A DNA stretch of 64,000 bases from contig NZ_CP017114.1 in NCBI RefSeq assembly GCF_001720485.1, positions 2,294,001 through 2,358,000 on the forward strand, written 5' to 3'. Positions 27,311 to 35,169 of the stretch are shown here, one piece after another. Origin of the DNA: Cobetia marina (GTDB taxonomy: Bacteria > Pseudomonadota > Gammaproteobacteria > Pseudomonadales > Halomonadaceae). The position numbers and the translations under genes were made by a program. The notes beneath the pieces are model-generated. The model was not told the origin of the DNA. It saw only the letters and a list, made by a program, of their open reading frames with translations, and searched no databases. Each line of letters opens with the position of its first letter. The stretch's first letter is position 1.

Positions 27311-29595
27311 GCGCCCCACAGACCACCGCCCCCTCGGCCACGGCGACATCGCAACCCGACCCTTTGCTGGAGAGCGTTCGACAGTTGCTGCGCCTGCAGG
27401 GCCACGGCATCGACCTCGAACGCCTGCGCCATGGCATGCCACTGACCAAGGGGCAGCTCGCGCCACAGGATCTGGAGCAGGCCCTGTCACGCCAGGGCAT
27501 TGCCGCACGTCTGAGTCAGGCTCCCCTCGACGAGATTCCTGCCAGCCTGATGCCCTGCGTCGTGCTGCTGGAAGACGGCAGCAGCCGCGTCCTGCTGGCC
27601 CATGAGACGTCGCATCAGTGGCCTGAAACGTCGAGCATCGAATCGAGCGGCGAGTCGAGCACCAAGTCGAGTGCCGACACGAGCGACACCCCGGCAGACG
27701 GTGATACGGAAGCAGCCCCCAGCGGTCCCGCCTATCAGTTGCTCGACCCGCTGTCCGGGGGAGAGTACTGGCAGCCACAGGCCGAGCTGAACGCCGCATA
27801 CGCCGGCATCGCGCTGTTCGCACATGGCGAGATCTCGCTGGATCGCGCAGAAGGTTACAGCCAGACCCGGCAGGGTCATTGGCTGACATCACGACTCAAG
27901 TCCCATTGGCGAGTCTTCGCCGAAGTCGCACTGTCCTCGTCGCTTGCTGCACTGCTGGCCGTGGCCACGGCCCTGTTCGCGATGCAGGTCTATGACCGAG
28001 TGGTGCCGACCGGTGCCGTCGATACGCTGTGGGCGCTGGGTATCGGCGTGATTCTCGCCATCGCGCTGGAAGCGCTGTTGCGCGCACTGCGGGCGCAATT
28101 GATCGAGAACTCAGGCAAGAAAATCGATCTCGAGCTCAACGATCACATCTTCCGCCACGCCGTGCAGATGCGCCTGGCCTCGAAGCCGCGCTCCACCGGC
28201 GCGATGACCAGCCAGATTCGAGACTTCGATGCCATCCGCGAATTCTTCACCGCCTCGACCCTCGGGGCCTGTGGTGATCTGCCCTTCGCCCTGCTGTTCC
28301 TGGGCCTGATCGCCCTGCTGGGCGGCCCGGTGGTCTGGGTACCGGTGGCCGCCATCGTGTTGATGCTGATTCCCGTGCTGCTGGCGCAACCCTGGCTGTC
28401 ACGCCTGTCCCGTGAGGGCATGCGCGAATCCGCGGTCAAGAATGGCGTATTGCTCGAGACCCTCGACAACCTCGAGAACCTCAAGGCCTGTCGCGCCGAA
28501 GGCCATGCCAGTCGCCAATGGCAGCGCCTGACCTCCGAGCAGACCCACCGTGGCGTCACCTTCCGCCATGCCGTCGCCTGGCTGACCAGCTGGGGCACCG
28601 GCATGCAGCAGCTGGCCTACGTCGGCGTCATCATTGCCGGTGTCTATCTGATCATGGCCGGCGAGTTGAGCGTCGGCGCCCTGATCGCCTGCTCGATCCT
28701 GTCGTCGCGCGCCATCGGCCCGACCCTGCAGATCAGCGCGCTGCTGAGTCGCTGGCAGCACGTCAAGGTGGCCAAGGAAGGCATGGACGCGCTGATGGAG
28801 ACCGATATCGAGCGACCCGGTGATCGCCGCTTCGCGCGACTCGCCCAGGCTCGCGGTCACTATCATGCCGAGAATCTGCATTGGCGCTATGACGAGGAAG
28901 CGCCGGAGGCTCTGGCACTGGATCGCCTGAGCATCGCGCCCGGTGAACACATCGCGCTGCTGGGGGGCAATGGCGCCGGCAAGAGCACCCTGCTGCGACT
29001 GCTGGCCGGCTATTTCACGCCTACCAGCGGTGAACTGACCCTCGATCACCTCGCCCTGAGTCAGATCGACCCTGCCGACCGCCAGCGCGCCATCGGCTAC
29101 CTGCCACAGGACATCAGTCTGTTCAGCGGCACCCTGCGCGACAATCTGTGCATCGACGGACGGGATGTCAGCGACATGCGCCTGCTGGAGGTCCTCGAGA
29201 TGACCGGTCTGGGCGACTTCGTGCGTCGTCATCCGCTGGGGCTGGACATGATGCTGCATGATCGCCACAGCCTGTCCGGCGGCCAACGTCAGAGCCTCGG
29301 TCTTGCCCGCCTGGTCCTGCAGGACCCGGTCGTGGTGCTGCTGGATGAACCCACGGCCTCGCTGGATCAGGCCACCGAGCAGCACGTCATCAAGACACTT
29401 GGCCCGTGGCTTGCCGGCCGCACCCTGGTACTCGCCACCCACCGCAAGTCGCTGCTCAGCTGGGTCGAGCGCGCGCTGGTACTGCGCCATGGCAAGCGCG
29501 TCATGGATGGCCCGCTGGATCAGATCATGGCCAGACAATCCGCCGGCAAGACACCGGCCACCTCCTCATCCCGCCAGCGCCAGGAGGCCTCATGA
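27307..29595 (+). CDS. LapB-like type I secretion ABC transporter (permease-ATPase fusion)
   Basis: The protein has 762 residues. Order: an N-terminal C39-peptidase-like domain lacking the catalytic cysteine motif (LRLQGHGIDLERLRHGM, DLEQALSRQGIAARLSQ), a six-helix ABC exporter membrane domain from about residue 200, and a nucleotide-binding domain with Walker A GGNGAGKST near 553, signature LSGGQRQSLG and Walker B VVLLDEPTASLD. A Ser/Thr/Glu-rich insert (about residues 100-145, SSIESSGESSTKSS) interrupts the N-terminal domain, which explains why the protein is about 40 residues longer than typical LapB. It energises export of the RTX adhesin. It overlaps both neighbours by ATGA, so the three secretion genes are coupled. 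Confidence 0.94.
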   Translation: MSAPQTTAPSATATSQPDPLLESVRQLLRLQGHGIDLERLRHGMPLTKGQLAPQDLEQALSRQGIAARLSQAPLDEIPASLMPCVVLLEDGSSRVLLAHETSHQWPETSSIESSGESSTKSSADTSDTPADGDTEAAPSGPAYQLLDPLSGGEYWQPQAELNAAYAGIALFAHGEISLDRAEGYSQTRQGHWLTSRLKSHWRVFAEVALSSSLAALLAVATALFAMQVYDRVVPTGAVDTLWALGIGVILAIALEALLRALRAQLIENSGKKIDLELNDHIFRHAVQMRLASKPRSTGAMTSQIRDFDAIREFFTASTLGACGDLPFALLFLGLIALLGGPVVWVPVAAIVLMLIPVLLAQPWLSRLSREGMRESAVKNGVLLETLDNLENLKACRAEGHASRQWQRLTSEQTHRGVTFRHAVAWLTSWGTGMQQLAYVGVIIAGVYLIMAGELSVGALIACSILSSRAIGPTLQISALLSRWQHVKVAKEGMDALMETDIERPGDRRFARLAQARGHYHAENLHWRYDEEAPEALALDRLSIAPGEHIALLGGNGAGKSTLLRLLAGYFTPTSGELTLDHLALSQIDPADRQRAIGYLPQDISLFSGTLRDNLCIDGRDVSDMRLLEVLEMTGLGDFVRRHPLGLDMMLHDRHSLSGGQRQSLGLARLVLQDPVVVLLDEPTASLDQATEQHVIKTLGPWLAGRTLVLATHRKSLLSWVERALVLRHGKRVMDGPLDQIMARQSAGKTPATSSSRQRQEAS

Positions 29596-30779
29596 GCCAG
29601 CGTTTTGACCCCGAACTCATCAAACGTGAGCTGGGCGCCCCGGACCAGAGACTGGAAAGCCACTGGTCACGCCCGCTGCTGTGGGCCAGCCTGCTGGTGA
29701 TAGCGCTCTTCGTGGCGTGGTCCAGCTGGGCCGAAGTCAATGAAGTGGCCCGCGGTGAAGCCAAGGTAGTCCCCTCCTCGCGCCAGCAGACCATCCAGAG
29801 CCTGGAGGGCGGCATTCTCGACGAGATCATGGTTCGGGAGGGGGAAATCGTCGAGGCCGGTCAGCTGCTGGCCGCCATCGATGAAACCCGCTTCCGCTCG
29901 GCCTACATGGAATCGCTGAGCCAGGCCCAGGCGCTGAGGGCGACCATCGGACGTCTGGAAGCCGAGGTACTGGACAAGGCCAGCATCGAGTTTCCGGAGG
30001 AGGTGCGTGACAACGAGGCGCTGACGGCCACCGAGCGTGAGCTGTTCACGGCGCGGCGCAAGAAGCGTGACAGCGCCTTGAATGCGGTCAGCAAGGAGAT
30101 CACTGCGGCCCAGCGTCAGCTCGCGGTGATCCGCCCGCTGGTCAAGCGACGTGCCGTGGGCGAGATGGAGATGCTCAAGCTGGATCGCGAGATCGCCGAA
30201 CTCAAGGGCCGTCAGGCCGAGATCCGCAATACCTATCTGCAGGATGCCTACGCCGAGCTTGCCGACAAGAAGTCCGAACTGGCGACACTGGAAGAGACTA
30301 CCGTGCAGCGGCGTGATCAGCTGGATCGCACCCGGCTGCTCTCGCCGGTGCGTGGCGTGGTCAACAACATCGCCATCACCACGCGTGGCGGCGTCATCCC
30401 GCCCGGCGAGGAGATCATGCAGATCACCCCGCTGGAGGACACCCTGGTGTTCGAGACGCGCATCCGCCCGCAGGATGTCGCCTTCATCGCCCCGGGCATG
30501 CCGGCCACGATTCGCATCAGCGCCTACGACTATGCGGTCTACGGCACGCTGGAGGGCAAGGTGGAGCGCATCAGCTCTGACACCCTGGAAGAGGAAACGC
30601 CGCGGGGTGAGGAAAGCTACTATCGCGTGCTGGTCAGCAGCGAGACCGCGGCGCTTGAGCACAATGGCGAGACGCTGCCGATCAAGCCGGGCATGGTCGC
30701 CACGGTGGACATCGAGACCGGCGAGCGCAGCGTGCTCTCGTATCTCCTGAGGCCCTTCACGCGTCTGGAGCTGCGCTGA
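29592..30779 (+). CDS. LapC/HlyD-family periplasmic adaptor of the type I secretion system
   Basis: The protein has 395 residues from ATG 29592, preceded by CCAGGAGG and overlapping the ABC gene by four bases. A short cytoplasmic N-terminus is followed by one membrane helix (LLWASLLVIALFVAWSSW, about residues 30-47). Next come a lipoyl-like half (GGILDEIMVREGEIVEAGQ), a long alpha-helical hairpin (about 100-260), and the HlyD C-terminal part with LLSPVRGVVNNI and PGMVATVDIETGERSVLSYLLRP, the usual family ending. It links the ABC exporter to the TolC-like channel. It is the last gene of the module; the next gene is convergent, 15 bp away. Confidence 0.94.
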   Translation: MSQRFDPELIKRELGAPDQRLESHWSRPLLWASLLVIALFVAWSSWAEVNEVARGEAKVVPSSRQQTIQSLEGGILDEIMVREGEIVEAGQLLAAIDETRFRSAYMESLSQAQALRATIGRLEAEVLDKASIEFPEEVRDNEALTATERELFTARRKKRDSALNAVSKEITAAQRQLAVIRPLVKRRAVGEMEMLKLDREIAELKGRQAEIRNTYLQDAYAELADKKSELATLEETTVQRRDQLDRTRLLSPVRGVVNNIAITTRGGVIPPGEEIMQITPLEDTLVFETRIRPQDVAFIAPGMPATIRISAYDYAVYGTLEGKVERISSDTLEEETPRGEESYYRVLVSSETAALEHNGETLPIKPGMVATVDIETGERSVLSYLLRPFTRLELR

Positions 30780-30794
30780 GCGCAAGCCTGATCA

Positions 30795-31496
30795 TCAGAT
30801 AACGGACGTCTGGCGCAATGCCAGCATGTCCGGCCACAACCGCGCGAAGCTGTCCTCAAGCATCGCGCGGTTATCCGCCAGCCACGGCGTCATGTCCGCC
30901 AGCGGATTGGCGCCTGCTTCCATATCCCCCACCTTGTGCCTACGCCTTCCGCTTCGCGTATCACTTTGCCTTCGTGAATCACTTTGCCTTCGTGAATCAC
31001 TTTGCCTTCGTGAATCACTTTGCTGGCGAGGATCACTTGTCTGGCGTAACCGGCGTCTGGCCGTCATGCGCTCGCCGATGCTGGCAATGGTCGAGAGCGT
31101 GAACTCCAGCTCCTGATAGCGCCTGAGCGCATCGCGCACCTGAATCCACTCGATGAGGCTCGTCAGGCGTGACGGCACCTCCTCACGCGCCAACAGGCGA
31201 TAGAGGCGCTCGATATCGTCATCGTGCATCTCACCAGCCAGCAGGTGATCCCACATCATGTCAAAGGCGATGCCGGCCACACGACGTGACGCGGGCGGTA
31301 CCTGAGTCAACAGCCAGCGAGTTTCGGGATGGGCATCGATCACCGCATCACAGCGGCGATGGAAACGGATGCCGGCTTCTATCTCAGGCGACCAGCCACT
31401 CAGGTCACTGCCGCGCACGCCGTCGGCAATCAGGTTGCCAAACAGGAAGTTATCGCTGCCCGCCAGACTCAGGTGCGCATGACCAAGAAAGTTCAA
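30795..31496 (-). CDS. acpH: acyl carrier protein phosphodiesterase (AcpH-like) with a repeat insertion
   Basis: The protein has 233 residues. The start codon is TTG (31496-31494), preceded by AGGA; no ATG serves the family N-terminus. MNFLGHAHLSLAG, FGNLIADGVRG, the GIRFHRRCDAVIDAHP stretch and FDMMWDHLL are the conserved metal-binding HD-like motifs of AcpH, which removes the 4'-phosphopantetheine arm from holo-ACP. E. coli AcpH has 193 residues. The extra length is a basic, low-complexity insert (about residues 150-190) made of QSDSRR repeats, placed before the C-terminal NPLADMTPWLADN segment. The gene is convergent with the adhesin secretion genes and divergent from selD. Confidence 0.88.
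   Translation of the reverse strand: MNFLGHAHLSLAGSDNFLFGNLIADGVRGSDLSGWSPEIEAGIRFHRRCDAVIDAHPETRWLLTQVPPASRRVAGIAFDMMWDHLLAGEMHDDDIERLYRLLAREEVPSRLTSLIEWIQVRDALRRYQELEFTLSTIASIGERMTARRRLRQTSDPRQQSDSRRQSDSRRQSDSRRQSDTRSGRRRHKVGDMEAGANPLADMTPWLADNRAMLEDSFARLWPDMLALRQTSVI
30955..31044. repeat. 18-bp minisatellite within acpH
   Basis: Five 18-bp units run head to tail: two identical copies of CGTGAATCACTTTGCCTT at 30973-30990 and 30991-31008, a copy with changed 3' end at 31009-31026, and two degenerate outer units at 30955-30972 and 31027-31044. Each unit is six codons, so copy-number changes keep the acpH frame. They encode QSDSRR-like hexapeptides on the minus strand. Confidence 0.9.
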
Positions 31497-31566
31497 GTTG
31501 CTAGACTCCTGATATCATTACCCATTATTCAATATCCCCGTCCTCTTCTGACTATCGAGACCTCTG

Positions 31567-33966
31567 ATGCCATCTGCGTCCATGCCTGCCAAGGCGCCCA
31601 TCGTGCGCGATATCGTCCTGATCGGCGGGGGACATAGCCATGTTGGCGTGTTGATGCGTTTCGCCATGCAGCCTGAGCCTGGCGTACGCCTCACCGTCAT
31701 CTGTCGCGACACCGACACGCCCTACTCCGGCATGCTACCCGGTTACGTGGCGGGGCATTACACCTTTGATGATGTGCATATCGACCTGCGTCGGCTGTGT
31801 CAGTTCGCCGGCGCACGCTTCTATCGGGATCAGGTGATCGATATCGACCGCGGCCAGCGCCGCGTGATCTGCGCCGAGCGCCCGGCGGTGGACTATGACC
31901 TGCTGTCGATCAATATCGGCTCCACGCCTCGCCTGTCCCACATCGACGGTATCGGTGATCCCGAAGCGGCTGATGCCCCCGTGGTGGCGGTCAAACCGAT
32001 CAGCACCTTCCAGCAACGCTGGCTGAGACTGCTTGAGCGCGCCAAAAGCGCCGAGCGGCCTCTCGACATCGTGCTGGTCGGCGGCGGTGCCGGCGGGGTC
32101 GAGCTGCTGCTGGCCATCCAGCAGCGCCTCGCCGCCGAGTTGCCCGCTGCGCTCGCGCCGAACCTGACGCTGATCACCCGCGGACAGCGCCTGTTGCCGA
32201 CGCATTCTCCTGAGGTCAGCGCTGCACTCGCCACCACCTTGCATGAACGCGGTATCCAGGTGCATTTCGGTGAGGAGATCACCGCTGTTGAATCGTCCAC
32301 GACGTCATCCCAGCGCCAGCTGATCAGTGCCAGCGGCAGTCGCCATCCGGCCGACGAGGCCATCTGGGTGACACGCGCCGGAGGGGCACGTTGGCTTGAG
32401 AAGACAGGACTGAGCCTGGATGAGGATGGCTTTCTCAAGGTGCGCGATACCCTGCAGACGCTCGAGGATGATGCCATCTTCGCCGCGGGCGATATCGCGC
32501 ATCAGGTCAATCATCCGCGTGAAAAGGCCGGCGTCTTCGCCGTACGCCAGTCACGGCCGCTGGCTGACAACCTGCGACGCGCCGTGCGCGGAGAGTCACT
32601 ACATCCCTATATTCCGCAGTCCCGCTGGCTGGCCCTGATCAGCACCGGGGATCGTGATGCCATTGCTTCACGCGGCAATCTGGGGCTGGTGTCGCCGTGG
32701 CTGCGTCCGTGGCTGTGGCGCTGGAAGGACCATATCGACCGCCAGTTCATGGCACGCTTCAATGAACTGCCCAGGATGCAGGACGTCGCGGATACCGGCG
32801 GCCTTGCCGGGTTGCAACAGCGCATCAGCGCTGCCTGGCAGGCGCTCAAGGGCGGCGATGGCAGGCTCCACCCGCGCCTGACCGCCGAGCTGGATGAGCA
32901 GGAAGCGCATCAGGCCCTGTCCGCGCTGGCGATGCGCTGCGGCGGCTGTGGCGCCAAGGTCGGTGCCAGCGTGCTGTCGCGAGCGTTGCAGAGCCTTGCC
33001 CCGCGCGAGAACGCGGACGTGCTGGTCGGGCTGCATGCCCCGGATGATGCCGCCATCGTGCGAGTGCCCGAGGGTCAGGCACTGGTACACAGCGTCGACT
33101 TCTTCCGCGCCTTCATCGATGACCCTTACCTGTTCGGGCGCATCGCTGCCAATCACGCCCTGGGGGATCTCTACGCCATGGGCGCTACGCCCCACACCGC
33201 CACCGCCGTCGCCACGGTGCCGCAGGGGATCGAGCGCAAGGTCGAACCGCTGGTGCGCGAGCTGATGCAAGGCGCCACCGAGGTGCTCAACGAGGCAGGC
33301 TGTACGCTGGTCGGCGGACATACCGGCGAGGGTCAGGAGCTGGCGCTGGGCTTCGCCCTCAATGGCCTGGTGGTGGAGAATCTGGCCGGCGTCACCTGCA
33401 AAGGCGGCATGCAGCCAGGCGAGGTACTGATCCTCACCAAGGCCATCGGCACCGGCACCCTGCTGGCAGCGCACGCACGCCTGGAAGCGCGAGGCCGCTG
33501 GATCGACGCCGCACTGGACAGCATGCAGCAATCCAGTCAGCAGGCGGCAAATATCCTGCGCGCCCATCAGGCGAGCGCCTCCACCGATGTCACCGGCTTC
33601 GGCCTGCTCGGCCATCTGGTGGAGATGACCCGCGCCAGCGGCGTGGATGCCGAACTCGAGATCGACGCCCTGCCGATACTGGACGGCGCCGAGGACTGCG
33701 TCGCCCGCGGGGTGGTCAGCTCACTGCAACCGGCCAACCTGCGTCTCAAGCGGGCCCTGAAGGATCAGGCCGGCGTCATTGATCACCCGCGCTATCCGCT
33801 GCTGTTCGATCCACAGACCGCCGGCGGCCTGCTGGCCAGTGTGCCTCTCGATCAGGCCGAGTCCTGTGCTGCCGCGCTCAAGGCCGCCGGCTATCACGCC
33901 AGCGCCGTCATCGGGCGCATCCTGCCACAGGGTGATGCGCTGGCGCCGATCAGCATCAAGCGCTGA
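31567..33966 (+). CDS. selD: bifunctional NADH-dehydrogenase-like / selenide,water dikinase fusion
   Basis: The protein has 799 residues. Residues 1 to about 435 form a pyridine-nucleotide-disulfide oxidoreductase domain (IVLIGGGHSHVGVL with the FAD GxGxxG fold, a second VGGGAGGVEL nucleotide site, and IFAAGDIA). Residues about 445-799 are SelD: RCGGCGAK gives C461 and K464, which match catalytic Cys17 and Lys20 of E. coli SelD, followed by DDAAIV, HSVDFFRAFIDDPYLFGRIAANHALGD-type metal/ATP motifs and VGGHTGEG. SelD makes selenophosphate from selenide and ATP; the flavin domain may supply reduced selenium or sense redox state. This fusion is known in several bacteria. The FDH in this window uses Cys, so selenophosphate is presumably for another use such as tRNA 2-selenouridine. 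The start (ATG 31567) has only a weak ribosome site. Confidence 0.93.
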   Translation: MPSASMPAKAPIVRDIVLIGGGHSHVGVLMRFAMQPEPGVRLTVICRDTDTPYSGMLPGYVAGHYTFDDVHIDLRRLCQFAGARFYRDQVIDIDRGQRRVICAERPAVDYDLLSINIGSTPRLSHIDGIGDPEAADAPVVAVKPISTFQQRWLRLLERAKSAERPLDIVLVGGGAGGVELLLAIQQRLAAELPAALAPNLTLITRGQRLLPTHSPEVSAALATTLHERGIQVHFGEEITAVESSTTSSQRQLISASGSRHPADEAIWVTRAGGARWLEKTGLSLDEDGFLKVRDTLQTLEDDAIFAAGDIAHQVNHPREKAGVFAVRQSRPLADNLRRAVRGESLHPYIPQSRWLALISTGDRDAIASRGNLGLVSPWLRPWLWRWKDHIDRQFMARFNELPRMQDVADTGGLAGLQQRISAAWQALKGGDGRLHPRLTAELDEQEAHQALSALAMRCGGCGAKVGASVLSRALQSLAPRENADVLVGLHAPDDAAIVRVPEGQALVHSVDFFRAFIDDPYLFGRIAANHALGDLYAMGATPHTATAVATVPQGIERKVEPLVRELMQGATEVLNEAGCTLVGGHTGEGQELALGFALNGLVVENLAGVTCKGGMQPGEVLILTKAIGTGTLLAAHARLEARGRWIDAALDSMQQSSQQAANILRAHQASASTDVTGFGLLGHLVEMTRASGVDAELEIDALPILDGAEDCVARGVVSSLQPANLRLKRALKDQAGVIDHPRYPLLFDPQTAGGLLASVPLDQAESCAAALKAAGYHASAVIGRILPQGDALAPISIKR

Positions 33967-34031
33967 ACGCGGCGAGACAACTCACCGACGACGTCAGCCG
34001 CCCCCTTGCCGCCGGTCGTTTAACCCCACGA

Positions 34032-34067
34032 CAAGACGCCCGCCAGATCTCTCTGGCGGGCGTCTTG
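34032..34067. terminator. bidirectional hairpin between selD and the DUF3581 gene
   Basis: CAAGACGCCCGCCAG (34032-34046) is the perfect inverse of 34053-34067 around a 6-nt loop. It sits between convergent genes, so it most likely ends both transcripts, though T-runs are weak on both sides. Confidence 0.75.
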
Positions 34068-34155
34068 ATCTCTGCAGCACGCAAGTCCGAGGGCTAGCTC
34101 ACTTCGGCCATCTCACCTTCGACTGGCTCAGTTTGGCCATCTCGGTTCGGCCGGC

Positions 34156-34878
34156 TCAGGCTTCGGCTTCGCGCTTGAGCGCCTCGAAGGACTCAACGAA
34201 GGCATCCATCGTCTCGGCACAGTAATCCCGCAGCCCGCTGACGACCAGCTTCTTGGAGCCACTGCCGATGCACTGCTCGCCATCATGGATGCCGAATTCG
34301 AGCAGGGTATCGCCACGCTTGCCGTTGACCTCAAGCGAGGAGCGCACGAAGTCGAGATGCAGATCGGCGATATCGAGCCGTTCGAAACAGAAGCCCATGC
34401 TGTCATAGATCACCAGCGGGCGTGCCGGATTGAACATCACCCCCTTCTCCAGCATCAGCGGCTGCAGGAAGTGCGGGAAGTTGCGCCCGGAGAAGGCGAT
34501 ATACTGGCGAGTGAAATTGGCGACCACTTCCTCGTCATGCGTGGTATCACCGCTGCGCTCGACCGTCAGATAGACCTTGCCGGCTTCATCGCGCACCAGC
34601 AGGGACATGCCATTCTCGTCGGGTTCTTCCAGCGCTTCGAAGATCAAGGGCACATCATTGCCGACCATGCCGCAGAAACGGATGGTCATGCACTGTGAAA
34701 GGCCGAATTTCGCCAGCAACAGGGAGAACAGCAGGTCGCCGGGCACACAGAAGCGTCGCGCATCCGGGTCATGAATGGGGTTGTAATCCCCCGCCATCTG
34801 CTTGGCGAAGCGACTGGCCTGCTCGGCGGTGATCCGCACGCGGCCATCTTCGACCCGGTGAAACTGATCAAGAAACAT
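34156..34878 (-). CDS. DUF3581 family protein
   Basis: The protein has 240 residues without signal peptide or membrane helices. The N-terminal half contains AKQMAGDYNPIHDPDARRFCVPGDLLFSLLL, which resembles the MaoC-like hot-dog hydratase signature (GDxNPIH). Together with the full-length pattern (FVRSSLEVNGKRGDTLLEFGIHDG near the C-terminus) I assign it to DUF3581, found in Pseudomonas and halomonads. No enzymatic role is established. Hot-dog folds often act on acyl thioesters, so an acyl-binding role is possible, but this is inference. It is divergent from the FAN1-like gene and transcribed toward selD. Confidence 0.75.
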   Translation of the reverse strand: MFLDQFHRVEDGRVRITAEQASRFAKQMAGDYNPIHDPDARRFCVPGDLLFSLLLAKFGLSQCMTIRFCGMVGNDVPLIFEALEEPDENGMSLLVRDEAGKVYLTVERSGDTTHDEEVVANFTRQYIAFSGRNFPHFLQPLMLEKGVMFNPARPLVIYDSMGFCFERLDIADLHLDFVRSSLEVNGKRGDTLLEFGIHDGEQCIGSGSKKLVVSGLRDYCAETMDAFVESFEALKREAEA

Positions 34879-35105
34879 GGACTGCCTTCCTGCCCTGCTT
34901 GAATGATGATCGATGGCCCGTCCTGAACCATCGCGGAAATGCCTCCGAGGGGAGGAATCAAGGGTGACACGCTTTCACGCCTGTCCAGCAGACGTGCCAT
35001 GAGGCTGCCATGACACGTAGATCACGGGATTTTACCACTTGCTGACAGGCAGATGGTGACTCGTGACAGGCTTTGCAAGAGTTTGCAGCCCGACAGATGG
35101 CCATA

Positions 35106-35125
35106 TACTGTATATAACCCCATGC
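35106..35125 (+). promoter_or_regulatory. possible degenerate LexA (SOS) box upstream of the FAN1-like gene
   Basis: TACTGTATATAACCCCATGC matches the first 12 positions of a LexA box such as that of umuD, but the right half (CCAT where ACAG is expected) matches only partly. It is 45 bp before the chosen start of a DNA-repair gene pair, the right place for an SOS operator. A half-degenerate site may be weak or non-functional. Confidence 0.35.
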
Positions 35126-35169
35126 TTTCGGGCAAACCGCTGCACTGCCCGCCACTTCGACAGGTCGCC

